Below, in pieces: positions 44,324 through 54,180 of a stretch of 64,000 nucleotides of DNA; positions within the stretch are counted from its first letter, which is position 1, and each line of letters starts with the position of its first letter. This stretch comes from Actibacterium lipolyticum. Lineage in GTDB: Bacteria > Pseudomonadota > Alphaproteobacteria > Rhodobacterales > Rhodobacteraceae. A model generated the notes under the pieces. It was not told the origin of the DNA and searched no databases. It worked only from the letters and a program-made list of their open reading frames with translations. Location of the stretch: positions 248,001-312,000 of the forward strand of contig NZ_FXYE01000002.1 of NCBI RefSeq assembly GCF_900184935.1. The letters are read 5' to 3'. Made by a program: the position numbers and the translations under genes.

Positions 44324-45469
44324 ATGGATTTCGCACTGTCAGAAGAACAGGGCGCCATTTTCGACATGGCAAAAGCGTTTGGCGCGGAACATATCGCGCC
44401 CTTCGCACGTGACTGGGAAGCCGCCGGTACAATCCCCAAAGAGCTGTGGCCCAAACTGGCCGAGCTTGGCCTTGGCGGCATTTATGTTTCAGAAGAATAC
44501 GGCGGATCCGGCCTAAGCCGACTAGACGCGACATTGGTCTTTGAGGCGCTGGCGATGTCCTGCCCGGCGGTTGGATCGTTCCTTTCGATTCACAACATGT
44601 GCGGCGGGATGATCGACAAATTCGGCTCTGACGAGACGAAGGCCATGTGGCTTCCACAGCTTTGCAGCATGGAAAAGATATTCTCTTACTGCCTGACCGA
44701 ACCTGGCTCCGGTTCGGACGCGGCGGCGTTGCGCACGCGCGCGGAAAAAACCAACGAAGGCTACTCCCTAACAGGAACAAAGGCGTTCATTTCGGGCGGC
44801 GGATATTCGGACGCTTATGTCGTGATGGCCCGCACCGGCGATGATGGCCCAAAAGGCGTGACCGCCGTGATCGTCGAAGATGGTGCGCCGGGGCTTTCCT
44901 TTGGCGGGCTGGAAGACAAAATGGGCTGGCGCGCGCAACCAACTGCGCAAGTTCAGTTTGACGATTGCAAAATTCCCGCTGCCAACCTGATTGGCGAAGA
45001 AGGCCGCGGCTTTTCCTATGCGATGGCCGGGCTTGACGGTGGGCGCCTGAACATCGCCGCGTCCGCCCTTGGTGGCGCGCAGGCCGCGCTGGACGCCACG
45101 CTGGATTACATGGGCGAGCGTAAGGCATTTGGCCGTTCGATTGACCAATTCCAAGCCCTGCAATTCCGTCTGGCCGATAATGAGGTAAAGCTTCAATCCG
45201 CGCGCACCTTCCTGCGCCAAGCGGCATGGAAGTTGGACAACAAAGCCCCCGACGCATCAAAATTCTGCGCAATGGCAAAGCTTTACGTCACCGACCGCGC
45301 GTTCGAGGTGGCAAATGACTGCCTCCAACTGCATGGCGGTTATGGCTACCTTGCCGACTATGGCATCGAAAAGATCGTGCGGGACTTGCGCGTGCATCAA
45401 ATTCTGGAAGGGACGAACGAAATCATGCGCCTGATCATTTCACGTCAAATGCTGGCAGAGCGCGGCTGA
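44324..45469 (+). CDS. Isobutyryl-CoA dehydrogenase-like acyl-CoA dehydrogenase
   Basis: A 381-residue FAD enzyme. It has CLTEPGSGSDAAAL, the flavin block SLTGTKAFISGGGYSDAYVV and the C-terminal LQLHGGYGYLADYGIEKIVR and ILEGTNEIMRLIISRQMLAE. The latter ending, and its place before 3-hydroxyisobutyryl-CoA hydrolase and mmsB, point to valine degradation (isobutyryl-CoA to methacrylyl-CoA). Its stop overlaps the next start (TGATG). GGGAGGTG precedes the ATG. Confidence 0.88.
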   Translation: MDFALSEEQGAIFDMAKAFGAEHIAPFARDWEAAGTIPKELWPKLAELGLGGIYVSEEYGGSGLSRLDATLVFEALAMSCPAVGSFLSIHNMCGGMIDKFGSDETKAMWLPQLCSMEKIFSYCLTEPGSGSDAAALRTRAEKTNEGYSLTGTKAFISGGGYSDAYVVMARTGDDGPKGVTAVIVEDGAPGLSFGGLEDKMGWRAQPTAQVQFDDCKIPAANLIGEEGRGFSYAMAGLDGGRLNIAASALGGAQAALDATLDYMGERKAFGRSIDQFQALQFRLADNEVKLQSARTFLRQAAWKLDNKAPDASKFCAMAKLYVTDRAFEVANDCLQLHGGYGYLADYGIEKIVRDLRVHQILEGTNEIMRLIISRQMLAERG

Positions 45470-46515
45470 TGGGCGACATCGACATTCGCATTGACGGCAA
45501 AGTCGGGCGCATCACCCTGACCCGCCCGCAGGCCCTAAATGCCCTCAGCTATGAGATGTGCCTAAAGATCGAAGCGGCCTTGGATACATGGCGCGACGAC
45601 GATGCGGTTGCGATGATCCTGTTAGACGCACTGGGCGAACGGGCCTTTTGCGCCGGTGGTGATATTGCGAAAATGTACGAAACCGGGCGTTCGGGCGCGT
45701 TTGACTATGGCCAGAAATTCTGGCGCGACGAATACCGGATGAACGCCAAGCTGTTCGAATTTCCCAAGCCGGTGGTCAGCCTGTTGCAGGGCTTCACCAT
45801 GGGCGGGGGCGTTGGCGTTGGTTGTCACGGATCGCACCGTGTCGTCGGCGAAAGCAGCCAAATCGCGATGCCCGAATGTGGCATCGGGTTGGTCCCCGAT
45901 GTGGGCGGATCGCTGTTGCTGGCCCGCGCGCCGGGGCGGTTGGGCGAATATCTGGGCACCACCTGTGCACGGATGAACGCTGGGGATGCCATCCATGCCG
46001 GGTTTGCCGATTACTTCGTGCCCGAAGCACGCTGGCAAAAGCTGACGGCCACCCTGACATCGACCGGGGATTGGACGGCGGTTGACCAGTTTGCCGAAAC
46101 GCCGCCCGATGCGCCCCTCTGCGACATTCAACCCGACATCAACCGCCACTTCGCGGGCGAAACGTTGGGCGATATCATCCGCTCTTTGCGCACGGAAGAC
46201 ACTGAATTCGCAGCCAAAACCCTTAAATCGCTTGGCAGGGCCAGCCCGCTTTCGATGGCATGCACCGTTGAAATGCTGCATCGTTTGCGCGGGCAAGACA
46301 CCATTCGCGCCGCCTTGGCACAGGAATTTCGCTTTACCTTCCGCGCGCTAGAGCATTCCGATTTTCTGGAAGGCATCCGCGCCGCGATCATCGACAAAGA
46401 CAAATCTCCGCGTTGGCAGCATGCAGATATGACAAACGTGCCCGCAATGGATGTTAGCAAAATGTTGATGCCCCTTGGCGCAGACGAACTGAAACTGGAG
46501 GAGGAGCTGGCATGA
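45469..46515 (+). CDS. 3-hydroxyisobutyryl-CoA hydrolase (crotonase family)
   Basis: A 348-residue crotonase-fold enzyme; the extra C-terminal ~90 residues over an enoyl-CoA hydratase are characteristic of the hydrolase. Key stretches are GERAFCAGGDIAKMYETGR, LLQGFTMGGGVGVGCHGSHR and IAMPECGIGLVPDVGGSL, whose Glu and Asp are the expected catalytic pair. It releases free 3-hydroxyisobutyrate for MmsB. The ATG overlaps the dehydrogenase stop and its own stop overlaps mmsB as ATGA. Confidence 0.85.
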   Translation: MGDIDIRIDGKVGRITLTRPQALNALSYEMCLKIEAALDTWRDDDAVAMILLDALGERAFCAGGDIAKMYETGRSGAFDYGQKFWRDEYRMNAKLFEFPKPVVSLLQGFTMGGGVGVGCHGSHRVVGESSQIAMPECGIGLVPDVGGSLLLARAPGRLGEYLGTTCARMNAGDAIHAGFADYFVPEARWQKLTATLTSTGDWTAVDQFAETPPDAPLCDIQPDINRHFAGETLGDIIRSLRTEDTEFAAKTLKSLGRASPLSMACTVEMLHRLRGQDTIRAALAQEFRFTFRALEHSDFLEGIRAAIIDKDKSPRWQHADMTNVPAMDVSKMLMPLGADELKLEEELA

Positions 46516-47384
46516 AAATCGGATTTATCGGACTGGGCAACATGGGTGCCCCAATGGCGGCCAATCTTGCCAAATCCGGACACACCGTAACGGGCTTCGA
46601 CCTTGCGGCCCCCTGCCCCGAAGGCGTGGCAAAAGCCGAAACCGCGGCTGCGGCAGCGACTGGGCAAGACGTGGTCATCACGATGCTGCCCAACGGTGCA
46701 ATCCTAAAGTCCGTCGCGGCAGAGATTTTGCCAACCATGTCAAAGGGCGCTGTCCTTTTGGATTGTTCGACCGTTGATGTTGAAAGCGCGCGCGCGGTGG
46801 CCGATGACGCCCGCGCGTTAGGCGTGTTGGCAATGGATGCCCCGGTTTCCGGCGGCATCGGCGGCGCGGCGGCGGGCACCCTAACCTTTATGGCGGGCGG
46901 CACGGACGAGGCGTTCGCGATTATCAAACCGCTGTTCGACATCATGGGGCAAAAGGCCGTCCACTGCGGCGCGTCAGGCAATGGGCAGGCCGCCAAGATT
47001 TGCAACAATATGATCCTTGGCGTCACCATGATCGCCACCTGCGAAGCCTTTGCCTTGGCCGATAAACTGGGGCTAGAGCGGGAAAAGATGTTCGACGTGG
47101 TATCAACCTCATCTGGCTATAGCTGGTCGATGAACGCCTATTGCCCCGCGCCGGGCGTTGGCCCGCAATCCCCCGCTGACAACGACTATAAACCGGGGTT
47201 TGCCGCCGAATTGATGCTGAAAGATTTGCGTCTTTCCCAACAAGCGGCCGAAGCCGTGGACGCCGACACCCCCATGGGTGAACGCGCGGCGGCGCTTTAT
47301 TCCAGTTTTGTCGAAGATGAAGATGGCAAAGGCATGGATTTCTCGGCCATGCTGCCACGGTTTGAAAAGCGTTCGCGCGGGTAA
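46512..47384 (+). CDS. mmsB: 3-hydroxyisobutyrate dehydrogenase
   Basis: A 290-residue NAD-dependent enzyme making methylmalonate semialdehyde, the MmsA substrate. The Rossmann motif is GFIGLGNMGAPMAANLAKSG, the substrate block DAPVSGGIGGAAAGTLTFM, and the catalytic Lys is in GNGQAAKICNNM. The last block, GYKPGFAAELMLKDL-like YKPGFAAELMLKDLRLSQQA, is typical. It ends the operon. Confidence 0.93.
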   Translation: MKIGFIGLGNMGAPMAANLAKSGHTVTGFDLAAPCPEGVAKAETAAAAATGQDVVITMLPNGAILKSVAAEILPTMSKGAVLLDCSTVDVESARAVADDARALGVLAMDAPVSGGIGGAAAGTLTFMAGGTDEAFAIIKPLFDIMGQKAVHCGASGNGQAAKICNNMILGVTMIATCEAFALADKLGLEREKMFDVVSTSSGYSWSMNAYCPAPGVGPQSPADNDYKPGFAAELMLKDLRLSQQAAEAVDADTPMGERAAALYSSFVEDEDGKGMDFSAMLPRFEKRSRG

Positions 47385-47515
47385 GTTACCCCCTGAACGC
47401 CAGCTTCGGGCGGCGCAATGCGGCCCGAAAACACCCCGCCCCGCCGCTTTGCGATGACAGTATGGCGCAGGGCACCGGTATATACATTCACCAATAGGCA
47501 TATTACCCTTCAGTT

Positions 47516-47531
47516 GTCCGAAATTACGGAC
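47516..47531. promoter_or_regulatory. Small inverted repeat before the DUF2892 gene
   Basis: GTCCG and CGGAC around a six-base spacer, 19 bases before the start codon. It may be an operator; evidence is only the symmetry and position. Confidence 0.3.
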
Positions 47532-47549
47532 CCAAACCGGAGAGTTGAT

Positions 47550-47753
47550 ATGTTGAAGAAAAACGTTGGCGGTATCGACCGCGCGATCCGCATTGTTGTT
47601 GGCCTTGGCCTACTTGCAGGCTTTTTCCTAGACGCTGAGGCATCTTATCGCTGGCTCTATTTGGTCGGTATCATCCCACTTGCCACCGGCCTGATGTCAA
47701 GCTGCATGATCTATTCGATTTTCGGTGTCAGCACCTGCCCAACGAAGGAATAA
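47550..47753 (+). CDS. DUF2892 family inner membrane protein
   Basis: A 67-residue protein with two transmembrane helices. It begins MLKKNVGGIDRAIRIVVGLG, followed by YRWLYLVGIIPLATGLMSSC and a C-terminal CP pair (GVSTCPTKE). This is the membrane module of YgaP-type proteins, here without a rhodanese domain; the two Cys positions may bind or relay sulfur. I use ATG 47550 after GGAGAG; longer starts add unrelated residues. Function is not known. Confidence 0.82.
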   Translation: MLKKNVGGIDRAIRIVVGLGLLAGFFLDAEASYRWLYLVGIIPLATGLMSSCMIYSIFGVSTCPTKE

Positions 47754-47849
47754 ATGGCCCCCGCGACGGGGACAAATGAGTGACCAGTTTTGACCCCAGC
47801 CGCCCATCCCTGCGCGGCTGGATATGGTCGAACCGACTGTTCCCTATCG

Positions 47850-50708
47850 TTATTCTGCCGCGACCTTTCTGGGGCGCAGCATCTCTTTCAGGTAGCGGCC
47901 CGTGTGGCTCGCCTCTACTTCGGCCACTTTTTCGGGGGTTCCCGTGGCCACGACCTGACCACCGCCATCGCCGCCTTCGGGACCGATGTCGATGATCCAG
48001 TCGGCTGTTTTGATGACATCAAGGTTGTGTTCAATCACCACCACGGTGTTGCCCTGTTCGACCAGTTCATGCAGCACCTCAAGCAGCTTTTTGACGTCTT
48101 CGAAATGCAGACCTGTGGTCGGTTCATCAAGAATATAGAGCGTCCGCCCGGTGGCACGCCGCGCCAATTCTTTCGACAGCTTCACCCGCTGCGCTTCGCC
48201 CCCTGACAGGGTCGTCGCTTGTTGGCCAACCTTGATATAGCCCAGCCCGACACGCATCAGCGCGTCCATCTTTTCGCGGATCGACGGAACCGCCTTAAAG
48301 AACTCCTGCGCATCCTCGACCGTCATATCAAGAACGTCGGCTATGCTTTTGCCTTTAAACCGAATTTCCAGCGTTTCGCGATTATAGCGCGCGCCGTTAC
48401 AGGTTTCGCAAGTGACATAGACATCAGGAAGGAAGTGCATTTCGATCTTGATGACACCGTCGCCCTGACACGCCTCGCAGCGCCCGCCTTTGACGTTAAA
48501 GCTGAACCGGCCAGGTTTGTATCCGCGCGCCTTGGCTTCGGGCAGTCCGGCGAACCAGTCGCGGATCGGGGTGAAGGCCCCGGTATAAGTGGCGGGGTTT
48601 GATCGCGGGGTGCGGCCAATGGGGCGTTGGTCAATGTCGATGACCTTGTCCAGATGCTCCAACCCCTTGATCGTTTCGCAGGGCGCGGGCGTCTGGCGCG
48701 CACCGTTCAGCCGCATGCTGGCCGTTTTAAACAGCGTCTCAATCGTAAGCGTCGACTTGCCGCCGCCCGATACACCGGTGACGCACACGAATTTGCCCAT
48801 CGGAAAATCGACCGTCACGTTTTTCAGGTTATTCCCGGTCGCCTTAACGACGGTCAGCTTTTTCTTGTTGCCCTTGCGCCGGGTTCCCGGCACGGCAATT
48901 TCGCGCGTACCAGAAAGGTACTGCCCGGTGATCGAGGCCGCGTCCGCCGCCACCTCTGCCGGGGTGCCTTGGGCAACGACCTGCCCACCATGCACACCCG
49001 CACCCGGGCCGATATCGAACACATAGTCGGCCTCGCGTATCGCCTCTTCGTCATGTTCGACGACGATCACGGTATTGCCTTGGTCACGAAGGTTTTTCAG
49101 CGTTTGCAGCAACCGCCCATTGTCGCGCTGATGCAGGCCAATCGACGGCTCGTCCAGCACATACAGAACGCCTGTCAGGCCCGAACCAATCTGGCTGGCC
49201 AGACGAATACGTTGGCTTTCGCCCCCGCTTAGCGTGCCAGAGTTCCGCGAAAGCGTCAGGTATTCAAGGCCGACATTGTTCAAAAAGCCCAACCGTTCGC
49301 GGATCTCTTTCAAGATGGCGCGGGCGATTTCGTTTTTCTGCTGGGTCAGGCTTTCGGGCACGGTTTGGCACCACGCGTAAGCCTCGCGTATCGACATCTG
49401 CACCACTTGGCCGACGTGGAGCTTGGCGATTTTCACTGCCAGCGCCTCTTCACGCAGCCGGTAGCCTTCGCAGGTGCCGCAAGAGCGGTTGTTCTGATAC
49501 CGCTCAAACTCTTCCCGGACCCAGCTGGAATCCGTTTCGCGATAACGGCGTTCCATGTTGGGGATCACCCCTTCGAACGCACGACTAACCTGATAAACGC
49601 GCCCGCCTTCGTCATAGCGGAACTCAATCTCTTCCTCGCCCGAACCGTAAAGGAACACCTGCTTCACATGCGCATCAAGGTCTTTCCACGGCGTATTTTT
49701 GTCGAATTCATAATGCTTTGCGATGGATTCGATGGTCTGCAGGAAATACGGCGACTTGCCTTTGCGCCACGGGGCCAGCGCCCCATCATAAAGCTTTAGC
49801 GTCTGATCCGGCACCACCAGCCGTTCGTCAAAGAACAGCTCAACCCCAAGCCCGTCACAGTCTGGGCAGGCACCAAAGGGCGCATTGAAGGAAAACAGGC
49901 GTGGTTCGATTTCCGGGATGGTAAAACCGCTGACGGGGCATGCGAAATTTTCACTGAAGGTAAAGCGTTCCGGCTCTCCTTCTTTCGGGGCGGTTTCAAG
50001 GATGGCAATCCCATCAGCCAAGTCCAGCGCGGTGCGGAAACTGTCGGCCAGCCGGGTTTCCAGCCCATCACGCACGACGATCCGGTCAACAACCACGTCG
50101 ATGTCATGGCGGAACTTTTTGTCCAGCGTGGGCGGTTCATCCAGTTCGTAAAACTCGCCGTCAACCTTGACCCGCTGGAAACCCTGCTTGCGCAGTTCCA
50201 GAAATTCCTTGCGGTATTCGCCCTTCCGGTCCCGCACGATAGGCGCAAGAAGATAGCCGCGCGTGCCCTCTTCCAGTGCCATCACCCGATCGACCATATC
50301 CTGCACCTGCTGCGCCTCAATCGGCAGGCCGGTCGCAGGGCTGTAAGGTGTGCCGACACGCGCGAACAACAGGCGCATGTAATCGTAAATCTCGGTCACT
50401 GTGCCAACGGTGGAGCGCGGGTTCTTACTGGTGGTTTTCTGTTCGATCGAAATAGCCGGGGAAAGACCGCTGATATGGTCCACGTCCGGCTTTTCCATCA
50501 TATCCAAGAACTGGCGCGCATAGGCCGACAGGCTTTCGACATAGCGCCGCTGCCCTTCGGCATAGATCGTATCAAACGCCAATGAAGACTTGCCAGAGCC
50601 GGAAAGCCCGGTGATCACCACCAGCTCATCCCGCGGAATATCCACATCGATGTTCTTGAGGTTATGCTCGCGCGCGCCGCGCACTTCGATCTTTTTCAGC
50701 TCGGCCAT
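47850..50708 (-). CDS. uvrA: UvrABC system protein A
   Basis: A 952-residue DNA damage sensor of nucleotide excision repair. It has two ABC ATPase halves: Walker [15 protein letters not shown] near residue 34 and [14 protein letters not shown] near 645, with signature motifs [12 protein letters not shown] and [12 protein letters not shown]. The C-terminal zinc module (CEACQGDG and [10 protein letters not shown]) is intact; the first reads CPVSG and CPDCDG, with one Cys replaced by Ser, a variant I recall from other alphaproteobacteria. An SOS box lies upstream. It converges on the DUF2892 gene. Confidence 0.96.
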   Translation of the reverse strand: MAELKKIEVRGAREHNLKNIDVDIPRDELVVITGLSGSGKSSLAFDTIYAEGQRRYVESLSAYARQFLDMMEKPDVDHISGLSPAISIEQKTTSKNPRSTVGTVTEIYDYMRLLFARVGTPYSPATGLPIEAQQVQDMVDRVMALEEGTRGYLLAPIVRDRKGEYRKEFLELRKQGFQRVKVDGEFYELDEPPTLDKKFRHDIDVVVDRIVVRDGLETRLADSFRTALDLADGIAILETAPKEGEPERFTFSENFACPVSGFTIPEIEPRLFSFNAPFGACPDCDGLGVELFFDERLVVPDQTLKLYDGALAPWRKGKSPYFLQTIESIAKHYEFDKNTPWKDLDAHVKQVFLYGSGEEEIEFRYDEGGRVYQVSRAFEGVIPNMERRYRETDSSWVREEFERYQNNRSCGTCEGYRLREEALAVKIAKLHVGQVVQMSIREAYAWCQTVPESLTQQKNEIARAILKEIRERLGFLNNVGLEYLTLSRNSGTLSGGESQRIRLASQIGSGLTGVLYVLDEPSIGLHQRDNGRLLQTLKNLRDQGNTVIVVEHDEEAIREADYVFDIGPGAGVHGGQVVAQGTPAEVAADAASITGQYLSGTREIAVPGTRRKGNKKKLTVVKATGNNLKNVTVDFPMGKFVCVTGVSGGGKSTLTIETLFKTASMRLNGARQTPAPCETIKGLEHLDKVIDIDQRPIGRTPRSNPATYTGAFTPIRDWFAGLPEAKARGYKPGRFSFNVKGGRCEACQGDGVIKIEMHFLPDVYVTCETCNGARYNRETLEIRFKGKSIADVLDMTVEDAQEFFKAVPSIREKMDALMRVGLGYIKVGQQATTLSGGEAQRVKLSKELARRATGRTLYILDEPTTGLHFEDVKKLLEVLHELVEQGNTVVVIEHNLDVIKTADWIIDIGPEGGDGGGQVVATGTPEKVAEVEASHTGRYLKEMLRPRKVAAE

Positions 50709-50773
50709 GATCCACCTTTGAACGAATTCTTAACAGATAGTGGAGGACGGCTGAGTCTCCAACCTAAAAATGA

Positions 50774-50788
50774 GAACAAGTCAAGAAC
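50774..50788 (-). promoter_or_regulatory. SOS box of uvrA
   Basis: GAAC (50774-50777) and GAAC (50785-50788) with exactly seven bases between: the same direct repeat as at lexA. It lies 66 bases before the uvrA start, in the 82-base gap after the transporter gene, and overlaps TTGACT read on the minus strand, a good -35 box. Confidence 0.8.
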
Positions 50789-50790
50789 AC

Positions 50791-51981
50791 TCAGGTAATC
50801 GGCAATTCCCGGCGACGTGCGCCCAGAACCGTGTGAATGCAGATCCCCAAAAGTGAAAGCAAGACAACAAAGCAAACCAGCCCCCATATGCCAAAGCCGC
50901 CAATCAGCGCCGCCAGAATTGGCGCACCGGTTGTTGTTCCGACATTACCCATTTGCGCTAACGCGCCTGTGGCATGGGCCCGGTCCTGCGGGTCACTGTT
51001 CAGTTCTGCCAACGAGGCAAAGCTGCCGCTCGCGATGATACCCGCCAGTGCCATCATAACGATGGCCGCGATCATGAACTGCCCTTCGTTGCCAACAGTC
51101 ACCAACAGCCCCAAAGCCGTCAGCCCGGAAAAGGCAAACCCCAGCTTCACAACCCGGATGGAAGACACCCGTTGAAGCAGGAAAATGCCAAAGGTCAACG
51201 AAACCGCGATCGAGCTAAGCGGCATCACCGCCGACATCCACGACCGTTGGGCTGCGCTTACGAAATCCGGCAGATAGGTCAGCAAGGCGACGTACATCAT
51301 CGCGTACCAGACGAAGCCAAGCCCCGACGCCGATAGATAGGGCGAGCTATAGATGCGGCGGTGAACGCCCACCCAATCGGACAGCGACATCGCCTTGGCA
51401 ACCGGGCGCGTGCGCGGCCCTTTGGGCAGCATCAACACAAGAATACCAGCGATTACAAACAGGTAGAGGCCATGCGCGCGGATCAATCCGCCCACACCGA
51501 ACCCGTCGATCAGTGGCGGCGCAACCAACGCGATTGCCATATAGGCAACACCGAAAAAGCTGCTCCACAAAGCCATAGCGGCGGGGCGCAAACGATCCGA
51601 GGCCGAACTTGCGACCAATACCGGCGCCGCGATCACGATGACCAGATGCGCGAAACCTTCGATAAACCGCAGCGCGATCATCACCGGATAGGCCGGCATG
51701 AACCCTTCGACCAACGAAAGGCAGCCGCCCGCGATCAGACCCAACAACAGCATTTTGCGAAGGCCCAGCCGGTCAACGACAACCCCGCCAACGACGCCGA
51801 ACAACAACCCCACCATCCCTAGCGAGGACATAAGAAACCCAAGCGCCACCTCGGACACAGCATAGGTTTCGCGCAGGGCCGGCATCGCAACCGCGATCTT
51901 GCCGAACTGCGCCGCCGCCCCCAGCCCGGCGAGCCATAGCGCCAAGATCAGGGGGATGTTGCTTTTGGTGGGGTGAGACAT
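50791..51981 (-). CDS. MFS transporter
   Basis: A 396-residue protein with twelve predicted transmembrane helices. The loop motif between helices 2 and 3 is GVVGGVVVDRLGLRKMLLLG, the classical MFS A-motif, with a cytoplasmic central loop (GPRTRPVAKAMSLSDWVGVH). Substrate cannot be predicted. I start at ATG 51981 (MSHPTKSNIPL). Its Shine-Dalgarno GGGAG is the 3' arm of a terminator hairpin, and seven T separate it from the ATG, an unusual arrangement. Two terminal Arg pairs (GARRRELPIT) end the protein. Confidence 0.86.
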   Translation of the reverse strand: MSHPTKSNIPLILALWLAGLGAAAQFGKIAVAMPALRETYAVSEVALGFLMSSLGMVGLLFGVVGGVVVDRLGLRKMLLLGLIAGGCLSLVEGFMPAYPVMIALRFIEGFAHLVIVIAAPVLVASSASDRLRPAAMALWSSFFGVAYMAIALVAPPLIDGFGVGGLIRAHGLYLFVIAGILVLMLPKGPRTRPVAKAMSLSDWVGVHRRIYSSPYLSASGLGFVWYAMMYVALLTYLPDFVSAAQRSWMSAVMPLSSIAVSLTFGIFLLQRVSSIRVVKLGFAFSGLTALGLLVTVGNEGQFMIAAIVMMALAGIIASGSFASLAELNSDPQDRAHATGALAQMGNVGTTTGAPILAALIGGFGIWGLVCFVVLLSLLGICIHTVLGARRRELPIT

Positions 51982-52017
51982 AAAAAAACTCCCGCAGGCG
52001 ATTGGGGCCCACGGGAG
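51982..52017 (-). terminator. Terminator whose 3' arm doubles as the transporter ribosome binding site
   Basis: On the minus strand CTCCCG pairs with CGGGAG around a 17-base loop holding a further GGCC/GGC pairing, and seven T follow directly before the ATG. It would end the lpdA transcript. GGGAG in the arm lies at the usual Shine-Dalgarno distance from the ATG, so an mRNA that reads through would carry its ribosome site in the hairpin. Confidence 0.7.
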
Positions 52018-52066
52018 CATTGCTAGCGTCTTTCATCCCCGGCAGAAACCGTGGATTTTCGCACAA

Positions 52067-53461
52067 TTACATGTGGATTACGCGATCATACGCATCCAGC
52101 ACGCTTTCATGCATCATCTCGCTGAGTGTTGGGTGCGGGAAGACGGTGTTCATCAAGTCTTCTTCGGTGGTTTCAAGCTGGCGACCCACCACATAGCCTT
52201 GGATCAACTCTGTCACTTCCGCGCCAACCATGTGCGCGCCCAGCAACTCCCCGGTTTTTGCGTCAAACACGGTTTTGATCATGCCCTCAGGCTCGCCAAG
52301 TGCAATCGCCTTACCGTTGCCGATGAACGGGAAACGCCCCACTTTGATGTCGTAACCGGCCTCTTTCGCCTTGGCTTCGGTAAGACCGACGCTGGCGACC
52401 TGAGGGTGGCAGTATGTGCAACCGGCGATGCTTTCGGGCTTAACCGGGTGCGGATGGCCGCCCGCGATCAGTTCGGCAACCATAACGCCTTCATGGCTGG
52501 CCTTATGCGCAAGCCATGGCGCACCGGCGATGTCACCGATGGCATAAAGACCATCAACGCCTGTGCGGCAATATTCATCGGTCACAACATGGGTGCGGTC
52601 AATTTTGACGCCAAGCGCCTCCAGCCCCAGCCCTTCAACGTTGCCGACGATGCCAACGGCCGAAATCACGGTGTCGAACTCTTGCTTTTCGATCTTACCG
52701 CCAACTTCGATATGTGCGGTGACCTTACCCTTGCCGCGATCAAGCTGTTTGACCATGGCTTTTTCCATGATCTTCATGCCCTGCTTGACGAACTGCTTCT
52801 TGGCGAATGCACTGATTTCGGCGTCTTCGACGGGCAGGACACGGTCCATGACTTCAACCACGGTCGTGTCAGCGCCCAACGTATTATAGAAGCTGGCGAA
52901 TTCGATCCCGATCGCACCCGACCCGATGACCAACAGCTTTTTCGGCATCTTTGGCGGTTGCAGCGCGTGCTTATACGTCCAGACCAGATCGCCGTCCGCC
53001 TCTAGGCCGGGCAGTTCGCGCGCGCGGGCGCCTGTGGCCACAACGATGTGCTTGGCGGTCAGATCTTCGGTGCCCTTGTCGGTTTTGACGCTAAGCACGC
53101 CTTTTCCGGTCAGGGTCGCCTCGCCCATGACGACGGTGATCTTGTTCTTTTTCATCAGATGAGCAACGCCGCCGCTCAACTGCTTGGCCACGCCGCGCGA
53201 ACGAGCGACGACCGCATCCAGATCGTAACCAACCCCGTCGGCCTTCAGACCGAATTCTTTGGCCCGGTGCATCAGGTGGAACACTTCGGACGACCGCAAA
53301 AGCGCCTTGGTCGGGATGCAGCCCCAGTTCAGGCAAATGCCGCCCATATGCTCGCGCTCTACAATCGCGACCTTAAGGCCCAATTGAGCGCCACGGATAG
53401 CGGCCACATAGCCCCCCGGCCCCGCGCCGATTACGATCATGTCAAAGCTCTTGGCAGCCAT
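52067..53461 (-). CDS. lpdA: Dihydrolipoyl dehydrogenase (E3)
   Basis: A 464-residue flavoprotein that reoxidises lipoyl groups of 2-oxo acid dehydrogenase complexes. It has the FAD motif VIGAGPGGYVAAIRGAQLG, the redox pair in GGICLNWGCIPTKALL, an NAD motif LVIGSGAIGIEFASFYNT and the C-terminal CTYCHPQVASVG and AHMVGAEVTELIQGY with the His-Glu pair HPHPT-like FPHPTLSEMMHE. The E1 and E2 subunit genes are not adjacent; DUF924 lies upstream instead. Confidence 0.93.
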   Translation of the reverse strand: MAAKSFDMIVIGAGPGGYVAAIRGAQLGLKVAIVEREHMGGICLNWGCIPTKALLRSSEVFHLMHRAKEFGLKADGVGYDLDAVVARSRGVAKQLSGGVAHLMKKNKITVVMGEATLTGKGVLSVKTDKGTEDLTAKHIVVATGARARELPGLEADGDLVWTYKHALQPPKMPKKLLVIGSGAIGIEFASFYNTLGADTTVVEVMDRVLPVEDAEISAFAKKQFVKQGMKIMEKAMVKQLDRGKGKVTAHIEVGGKIEKQEFDTVISAVGIVGNVEGLGLEALGVKIDRTHVVTDEYCRTGVDGLYAIGDIAGAPWLAHKASHEGVMVAELIAGGHPHPVKPESIAGCTYCHPQVASVGLTEAKAKEAGYDIKVGRFPFIGNGKAIALGEPEGMIKTVFDAKTGELLGAHMVGAEVTELIQGYVVGRQLETTEEDLMNTVFPHPTLSEMMHESVLDAYDRVIHM

Positions 53462-53552
53462 CAGCTTCCCCTATGCTCAAAATTTAGTTTGATATTAAAC
53501 TATCTTCTGAAAACCTTCAATCAGCGGTTCGCAGATCAGGCAGAAATCCAAC

Positions 53553-53581
53553 AAAAAAGCCCATGCGCAAGCACGGGCTTT
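53553..53581 (-). terminator. Intrinsic terminator of the DUF924 gene
   Basis: AAAGCCC and GGGCTTT with an inner TGC/GCA pairing; on the minus strand the stem is followed by a run of T (the forward A-tract at 53553-53558). Confidence 0.82.
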
Positions 53582-53607
53582 CATAAAATCAAAGGCTTAA
53601 ATGGCGC

Positions 53608-54180
53608 TTACGCGCGCAACGCTTCGACGGTTTGCCCGTATCCGCCGCCATCAACAAAGCTTTGTTCATCGTCGCGGGTGCATCGCGACAGCGCATCGTT
53701 GCGAAACGGAAAGCGGCCAAAGCGCCGAATGACCTCGCGGTGAGCCTTGGCATGAACAAGGTTATCCGCACCCGTTTCTGGCATCCGCGTCAGCATCAGG
53801 CGCACGCAACGATCCTGATCGGTCAGACATTCGGAATGCATCAGCGGCATATAAAAGAACTGCCGTTCGGGCTCATCGATGCGCATATCAAATTCGTTCG
53901 CGATGGCGCGCTTTGCTGCCGCACGCGCGATTTTATCTGTCGCAAACGCCTCTGCCGATCCCCGAAACATGTTTCGCGGGAATTGATCCGTCACAATAAG
54001 ATAAGCAAGTGTTGTGCGTGGCTGTGTCAACCAATGCTGCAATTCGCCCTGATGCGCCAATTGCCATAGGTCCAAGAAACCCTGCCGGACCCGTTCGTCT
54101 AACTCTTCACCGCCTGCGTACCAACCGTCCGGGCCTACATCTTTCAGCCAAAAACGGATCACCTCTTCGGGGTCTTGCAT
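53608..54180 (-). CDS. DUF924 family protein
   Basis: A 190-residue helical protein of the DUF924 family. Conserved stretches are EEVIRFWLKDVGPDGWYAGG, LAYLIVTDQFPRNMFRGSA, FFYMPLMHSECLTDQDRCV and RFGRFPFRNDALSRC. Members have a TPR-like fold and no established function. It lies between an MFS gene and lpdA on the same strand and has its own terminator. Confidence 0.9.
   Translation of the reverse strand: MQDPEEVIRFWLKDVGPDGWYAGGEELDERVRQGFLDLWQLAHQGELQHWLTQPRTTLAYLIVTDQFPRNMFRGSAEAFATDKIARAAAKRAIANEFDMRIDEPERQFFYMPLMHSECLTDQDRCVRLMLTRMPETGADNLVHAKAHREVIRRFGRFPFRNDALSRCTRDDEQSFVDGGGYGQTVEALRA

Noticed and set aside
52073-53005. 310-residue plus-strand frame inside lpdA
   Set aside because: Antisense of the NAD and interface domains of lpdA.
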